From contig JANXOO010000490.1 in NCBI GenBank assembly GCA_025353525.1, positions 1 to 10,377 on the forward strand: DNA of 10,377 nt. Reading direction: 5' to 3'. A program made the translations under genes and the position numbers. The notes below the pieces were generated by a model, which was not told the DNA's origin, searched no databases, and worked only from the letters and a program-made list of their open reading frames with translations. This document shows, in pieces, positions 7,679 through 10,377 of this stretch (positions within the stretch are counted from its first letter, which is position 1; each line of letters opens with the position of its first letter). This stretch comes from Schlesneria sp. (GTDB lineage Bacteria; Planctomycetota; Planctomycetia; Planctomycetales; Planctomycetaceae).

Positions 7679-8325
7679 TGTCATCACCAACTCGTTGACA
7701 GGAAGCGAGAGGCAACGATTCGCGGCGAGCCCATGAAGCGATCAGCTTTATTGCCCGGCTGTACACGCTCGAAGTCGAGTTCGAGAACAAATCATTGAAC
7801 GGTGATGAACTGCGAGACGCGAGAAAGGCACTCGCGGTTCCGATCCTGAATGCGTTCGAAATCTGGTTGAAAGCGGAACAGAACAACGTTCTTCCCAAGA
7901 GCCTGATCGGCCATGCCTTCACTTACACGTTGAATCAATGGAAAGCGCTGTGTCGCTATGCGGAGAATGGTGCCCTCACCCTCGATAACAATCTGGCCGA
8001 ACGCATGGTCAAACCAGTCGCCATTGGACACGGCAACTGGTTATTCGTTGGTAGCGAATCCGAGGGCCACAGTGCCGCCATTCTGCTGAGCATCGTTGGA
8101 AGTGCAAAACATTGCAAAGTGGAACCATGGGCATGGCTCAATGCCGTGCTCAAAGAACTTCCAATACGACTGACTGGCACAAGCTCGCCCGACAAGCCAC
8201 CTGACCTGAGCGATCTGCTCCCCAACGAGTGGCTCAAGTCTCACCCCGAGTGCCGATGGGAGATCGACGACATCCGAAAAATCGAACGTCAGCGGTCAAA
8301 ACAACAAAAAGCCGACGGCCGGTAA
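7678..8325 (+). pseudogene. tnpC: IS66 tnpC transposase with large internal deletion
   Basis: TnpC is the DDE transposase of IS66, normally about 500 residues. Here the ATG at 7678 (TAATG overlap with the tnpB stop) is followed by only five more codons and a TGA at 7696-7698. The same frame then continues as the family C-terminus: R-A-H-E-A-I-S-F-I-A-R-L-Y near 7726-7764, K-A-L-C-R-Y, then D-N-N-L-A-E-R-M-V-K-P-V-A-I-G near 7984-8028 with the catalytic Glu of the DDE triad, N-W-L-F-V-G-S-E, and the tail W-L-K-S-H-P-E-C-R-W-E-I-D-D-I-R-K. About 300 codons, covering the helix-turn-helix, zinc-finger and both catalytic Asp regions, are gone. The product cannot be an active transposase. A TTG at 7795 could in principle start a 176-residue fragment, but nothing suggests it is used. 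Confidence 0.88.
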
Positions 8326-8352
8326 GGGACCCGGGCGCTAAATCGCGCCCCT

Positions 8353-8372
8353 GTGGTCTACCGGGAGCTTAC
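8353..8372. repeat. IS66 right terminal inverted repeat (IRR)
   Basis: Read on the minus strand it begins GTAAGCTCCCGG and continues with ACCAC, pairing with the left repeat at 6712. It ends the element 47 bp after the tnpC stop. Transposase-relic coding sequence begins immediately outside it. Confidence 0.75.
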
Positions 8373-8374
8373 GC

Positions 8375-8533
8375 GACGCCGAGGTTCCGCCGCCAGAGTA
8401 TTCGGGATACGGGCGACATCCGAAGGTGCCGTGGCAACGTGCCGATCGCTTCTGTGCGTCGCTCCCTGAGTATTCGATGGTGATCCATGTCCGGAATCCA
8501 CAGGGAATCCTATTAGGACTAAAGAGGGTATAG
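8375..8533 (+). pseudogene. C-terminal remnant of a second DDE transposase (IS701/IS4-like)
   Basis: A 52-codon open stretch starts right at the outer edge of the IS66 right repeat and ends at TAG 8531-8533. It reads P-P-P-E-Y-S-G-Y-G-R-H-P-K-V-P-W-Q-R-A-D-R-F, then A-S-L-P-E, then I-H-V-R-N-P-Q-G. This pattern (Y-x-G-x-G-R-x-P, W-Q-x-V-D, A-S-L-P, V-R-D-G-x-K-G) is familiar from the middle-to-late part of IS701/IS4-like DDE transposases that recognise their own target strand. No start codon or N-terminal part is present in the window. The family call is from motif memory and moderately sure. The fragment is certainly too short to function. It is too short to be found by a 60-residue ORF cut-off. 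Confidence 0.5.
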
Positions 8534-8580
8534 AATTCCCATTCGACATCAGTTGGCCAGTTTACGCCGGTTTACCGGGT

Positions 8581-8624
8581 GGCGGCGGTCGATGCTGACT
8601 TCAAATCCGGCGAGACCCGCCGCC
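8581..8624. repeat. GC-rich inverted repeat downstream of the hypothetical gene
   Basis: GGCGGCGG (8581-8588) and CCGCCGCC (8617-8624) are perfect 8-bp inverted arms around a 28-nt loop, 42 nt past the stop of the minus-strand gene. It could help end that transcript, but no T-rich run follows it on the minus strand. It may be a chance feature. Confidence 0.3.
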
Positions 8625-8665
8625 GGTTCACGCGATAGTTCAGAGTGCAGCAGAACTTGTTCTGT

Positions 8666-9475
8666 TTATATCCTGAATTGTTTTTCCTTGAGCGGAACGG
8701 TCGCCTGCGCGTCGGCAAGAGCGGCTTCTCCCGTGGTCTTGATCAATTTTGCGAATGACGGCACGAGAACCTCGAGCAATTCGCCCTGATGTACGGCACT
8801 TGGTGTCCTGTGGATTGCAGGCAGCTTTGGATCGGCCTTGAGGATGACCTCCGACATCGGCCGCAACAGGGCACATCGCGTCGGATCGTCTGTAGTTCCG
8901 AGTGCTTCGAAGAATCCTTCTGGGGGATCCGATCTGGCCTCACCGCCCTCAAAGATTGTTTTTCGGTGCTTGGAGACATCGTGAAGATCGCGAATCTGAG
9001 CGATCAAGGGTGATTCATTCTGCCAGGCGGTCTGCGTGGCAGGGAACACTTTTTTGTAGCCGGCGAGAGGCGAGATGGGAGGAATCTTCGTTGCATCCCC
9101 AAGAATATCGAGAGGGCTAATCCGCTTCAGTGCCTTTGCATCGGTCACATCCCGAAAATCGACGGAAAACACGATCCAACCAAGCGCGTTGAGGGCAAAA
9201 GCAAGGCACTCCAACGCGGAGTCCATCTGAAACAGAATTGTTGACAGATGATACTCCGTTTCAGTCATGCTTCGGAAATGCGGCAGCCATGCATGAACTT
9301 CGTTGTAGTGGCGTTGGACTCCGTATACTCGGGCGTAGAAGCCATAAAGTCCACCACGGAACTCACCGAACCAGTCGCCAGTGCTGCCAAGGTTATAGCC
9401 CTGAGTCGCAAGGAGCGCAAGATGATCGAGCTCCTTGAAGGATGACAGGTCGAACGAGATCTCGAAGCAAGGCAA
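8666..9475 (-). CDS. Hypothetical soluble protein, 269 residues, family not recognised
   Basis: The frame is long, has natural amino-acid composition and begins at a TTG with AGAGG 7 nt upstream on the minus strand, which decides the start. The protein has no signal peptide or membrane helix. It opens with a short strand-like C-F-E-I-S-F-D-L, followed by a largely helical body. Around residues 58-100 there is an H-Y-N-E-V-H-A-W-L-P region and a helix D-S-A-L-E-C-L-A-F-A-L-N-A-L-G. Around 155-172 comes I-A-Q-I-R-D-L-H-D-V-S-K-H-R-K, a charged helix with R162, H165 and H170. This layout recalls large helical HEPN-like or DUF proteins that carry an Arg-His pair, but the spacing does not fit the classic R-x4-6-H motif, so no function is claimed. 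It stands alone between IS debris and a junk zone, suggesting an accessory gene. A GC-rich hairpin lies 42 nt beyond its stop. Confidence 0.72.
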   Translation of the reverse strand: MPCFEISFDLSSFKELDHLALLATQGYNLGSTGDWFGEFRGGLYGFYARVYGVQRHYNEVHAWLPHFRSMTETEYHLSTILFQMDSALECLAFALNALGWIVFSVDFRDVTDAKALKRISPLDILGDATKIPPISPLAGYKKVFPATQTAWQNESPLIAQIRDLHDVSKHRKTIFEGGEARSDPPEGFFEALGTTDDPTRCALLRPMSEVILKADPKLPAIHRTPSAVHQGELLEVLVPSFAKLIKTTGEAALADAQATVPLKEKQFRI

Positions 9476-9673
9476 GCCGCTACCTCTTTCGTCGAACCTA
9501 CAGATAGGCAGAATTCGAATAATGCCTAAGCACGGTGGATGATGTCAAGGTCAGGGAAGCCGTCCGACAATCGAAATTCCACGCTTTAATCCGCACAGAA
9601 TTCACCGAAACCACAGGACCAGCTGCGAAATCAGTTACGTGTCCGGCATCATGCCTGAGACAGGAGCGGTCTT
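9476..9673. other. Non-coding stretch upstream of the hypothetical gene
   Basis: This zone must hold the promoter of the minus-strand hypothetical gene, whose AGAGG ribosome binding site is at about 9483-9487. A 60-codon plus-strand frame at 9535-9717 has no ribosome binding site and no recognisable motif, so I do not call it a gene. Nothing else is seen. Confidence 0.45.
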
Positions 9674-9814
9674 ATGTCGCCTGGGTGGAATGGTTCCGAG
9701 GGTGTCGCGACATCTGAAGTTCTGCATTCGGACGAGCAGACCGAAGTCGTTTTGGGGCGAGGCATTCCTAAATTCAGTTTGGTGTTAAATGCACCTAAAA
9801 AATCAGTCAATTGA
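9674..9814 (+). CDS. Candidate small ORF (46 residues) with strong Shine-Dalgarno
   Basis: ATG 9674 is preceded by AGGAG with a 7-nt spacer, the best ribosome binding site in the whole window, and the frame runs to TGA 9812-9814. The peptide is acidic in the middle (S-D-E-Q-T-E-V-V-L) and ends basic (P-K-K-S-V-N). It has no signal peptide or membrane helix. I do not recognise it. A stop lies six codons upstream in frame, so it is not the tail of a longer gene. It sits among decayed mobile DNA, so chance remains a real possibility. Confidence 0.3.
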   Translation: MSPGWNGSEGVATSEVLHSDEQTEVVLGRGIPKFSLVLNAPKKSVN

Positions 9815-9882
9815 TACCGGTGAAGCAGTGAGCGACCAAGGTAACCCTGCGACGGCCAAGTGACCTTCCATTCTGATTCCGT

Positions 9883-9930
9883 CCCAATCCGCCGCTCGGG
9901 TGGGGACGCCCTTGTTACGCGGCAATTGGG
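9883..9930. repeat. Imperfect inverted repeat, possible terminator or element end
   Basis: CCCAAT (9883-9888) plus GCCGC (9891-9895) pair with GCGGC (9919-9923) plus ATTGGG (9925-9930), giving an 11-bp stem with a small asymmetric internal loop. An inner GGGTG/CGCCC stem can form in the loop. It begins directly after the stop codon of the minus-strand ORF at 9931, where a terminator would be expected, though no T tract follows on that strand. Confidence 0.45.
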
Positions 9931-10146
9931 CTATCTTGCCACGTAGACCTCTTCCGGCGAGAGCTTCAGCTTCTCGATCAAGAACGTCCTGAATTGCTTG
10001 ATCGCGATGCCAAAATCAGCCGCATCTTCCTCTTGCTGTGAGACAACGACTGCAGGATCTTCAATCGTGCTACCGGGCATATGTTGCGCCAGGTACTGAA
10101 GAAAATACAAAGGGGACATTCTACTTAAACGCTTAAGTGTAGAATG
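9931..10146 (-). CDS. Unassigned small ORF starting inside the palindrome; possible truncated gene
   Basis: The open frame on the minus strand ends at TAG 9931-9933. The part from M-S-P-L-Y-F-L-Q (ATG inside the left arm of the palindrome at about 10116-10118) gives about 61 residues. The same frame runs further back through the palindrome and then antisense to the RNase Y fragment, which cannot be its true N-terminus. The peptide has plausible composition: [17 protein letters not shown], then [20 protein letters not shown], which looks like a helical C-terminus. No family is recognised. It may be the C-terminal end of a gene whose front was replaced by the palindromic element, or chance. Confidence 0.3.
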   Translation of the reverse strand, partial: HSTLKRLSRMSPLYFLQYLAQHMPGSTIEDPAVVVSQQEEDAADFGIAIKQFRTFLIEKLKLSPEEVYVAR

Positions 10147-10154
10147 TCCCCTTT
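10109..10154. repeat. Long perfect palindrome, REP/RAYT-like hairpin
   Basis: AAAGGGGACATTCTAC (10109-10124) and its exact reverse complement (10139-10154) form a 16-bp stem. The stem continues with TTAA/TTAA around an ACGC loop after a 2-nt GT bulge, giving about 20 bp of pairing. GGGGACATTCTAC-type hairpins with GTAG beside them resemble the REP-like repeats mobilised by REP-associated tyrosine transposases (IS200/IS605 relatives). No such transposase gene is in the window, so the repeat would act in trans or be a relic. The T6 run after the right arm (10152-10157) could also let it act as an intrinsic terminator for plus-strand transcripts. Confidence 0.7.
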
Positions 10155-10160
10155 TTTCCA

Positions 10161-10377
10161 TCCGACGATATTCGTCCCGAGTACATCTATACGGTACTGG
10201 TCGCAGCCGCTGATGCCTGTTCGGCATCACGGCCAGGGGCACGCCGTGAAACACTCGAAAAATACGTCAGGCGACTCGAAGAACTCGAGACCCTGGCGTG
10301 GGGTTTTCCGGGAGTCGAACAGGCGTTCGCGGTACAAGCGGGTCGCGAGATCCGGGTCATCGTCAACCCTGCCGATG
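10161..10377 (+). pseudogene. rny: Ribonuclease Y fragment, 5' truncated at the palindrome (3' end outside window)
   Basis: From 10161 the plus strand reads [24 protein letters not shown], then [19 protein letters not shown], then [23 protein letters not shown]. This is the highly conserved stretch after the HD catalytic motif of RNase Y, the membrane-anchored endoribonuclease of mRNA decay: the [15 protein letters not shown] signature and the [10 protein letters not shown] strand. The family expects H-H-D-D just before I-R-P-E. Here the second D-D is kept but the His pair is replaced, and a TAG closes the frame at 10140-10142, inside the palindrome. The transmembrane, coiled-coil, KH and most of the HD regions are absent upstream. 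No start codon lies between that stop and the homologous part. It is either a partial duplicate or a gene broken by an element insertion. The continuation beyond 10377 is unseen. Confidence 0.82.

Larger units (their letters stand above)
6712..8372 (+). mobile_element. Degenerate IS66-family insertion sequence (1661 bp)
   Basis: The element carries the IS66 gene order tnpA-tnpB-tnpC and is bounded by imperfect terminal inverted repeats. The left end reads GTAAGCGTTCGGTGAACCAC from 6712. The right end, read inward on the minus strand from 8372, is GTAAGCTCCCGGTAGACCAC. The two share GTAAGC, CGGT and ACCAC at the same offsets. IS66 elements are normally about 2.5 kb and give 8-bp target duplications. 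Here the flanking octamers (TTCGGTAT on the left, GCGACGCC on the right) do not match, so one end has been rearranged since insertion. Internal damage (tnpA frameshift, large tnpC deletion) makes it non-autonomous. It disrupts a membrane-protein gene on the left and abuts another transposase scrap on the right. Confidence 0.88.

Noticed and set aside
6750..8540. GGGAATTCTAT (6750-6760) and its inverted copy ATAGAATTCCC (8530-8540)
   Set aside because: The core GAATTC is itself a palindrome, so few extra bases match, and the true element ends fit the GTAAGC repeats much better.
9535..9717. 60-codon plus-strand frame upstream of the small ORF
   Set aside because: No ribosome binding site, no motif, and it overlaps the better-initiated frame at 9674 in a different register.
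9784..9790. GTTAAAT matching the integron attC core GTTRRRY
   Set aside because: No partner RYYYAAC core at the required distance, no integrase and no cassette array; the nearest weak match is about 260 bp away.
10147..10254. N-terminal extension of the minus-strand ORF through the palindrome and antisense to RNase Y
   Set aside because: It is antisense to clearly conserved RNase Y codons and includes the palindrome as coding; its residues look like a shadow frame.

Overview
The window looks like a chromosomal stretch from a planctomycete or a related environmental bacterium. This rests on the style of the RNase Y tail, the PEP-hydrolase/TIM-barrel protein, the GTG and TTG starts, the mostly weak Shine-Dalgarno sites and the moderate GC content. 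The assignment is inferred without a database search. No rRNA, tRNA or CRISPR array was found.

Layout. (1) 1-2833, plus strand: the 3' end of a type I mannose-6-phosphate isomerase gene, then UDP-glucose 6-dehydrogenase (ugd) and UDP-glucuronate decarboxylase (uxs). The last two are tightly coupled and convert UDP-glucose to UDP-glucuronate and then UDP-xylose, so this is a sugar-nucleotide supply block for surface polysaccharide. (2) 2850-3539, minus strand: a PPP-family metallophosphatase convergent with uxs. (3) 3540-3962: a gene-poor divergent spacer with a (TCGTG)4 tract. (4) 3963-6193, plus strand: a likely three-gene operon of a PEP-hydrolase-type TIM-barrel protein, an exported single-domain rhodanese and a membrane fatty acid hydroxylase/sterol desaturase. 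(5) 6236-6711, minus strand: a membrane-protein gene whose 5' end was cut off by an insertion sequence.

(6) 6712-8372: a degenerate IS66-family element with both terminal inverted repeats recognisable. tnpA carries a frameshift, tnpB is intact, and tnpC has lost about 300 codons, so the element cannot transpose on its own. No target duplication is visible, and its right end abuts a C-terminal scrap of a different DDE transposase (8375-8533). (7) 8666-9475, minus strand: an unrecognised 269-residue soluble protein with a good ribosome binding site and a TTG start. (8) 9476-10160: a low-coding junk or junction zone holding a 46-codon candidate ORF with a strong Shine-Dalgarno, a 61-codon minus-strand ORF, and two inverted repeats. 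One of these repeats is a 16-bp perfect palindrome resembling REP/RAYT-type hairpins. (9) 10161-10377: the C-terminal KH/HD-side portion of RNase Y, starting abruptly 6 bp after the palindrome and lacking the rest of the gene.

The left 6.2 kb is therefore orderly housekeeping DNA. The right 4 kb is a mosaic of decayed mobile elements, truncated genes and small unassigned ORFs. I see no convincing new multi-gene system. The best leads are the PEP-hydrolase/rhodanese/desaturase operon, the orphan protein at 8666-9475 and the palindrome-RNase Y junction.
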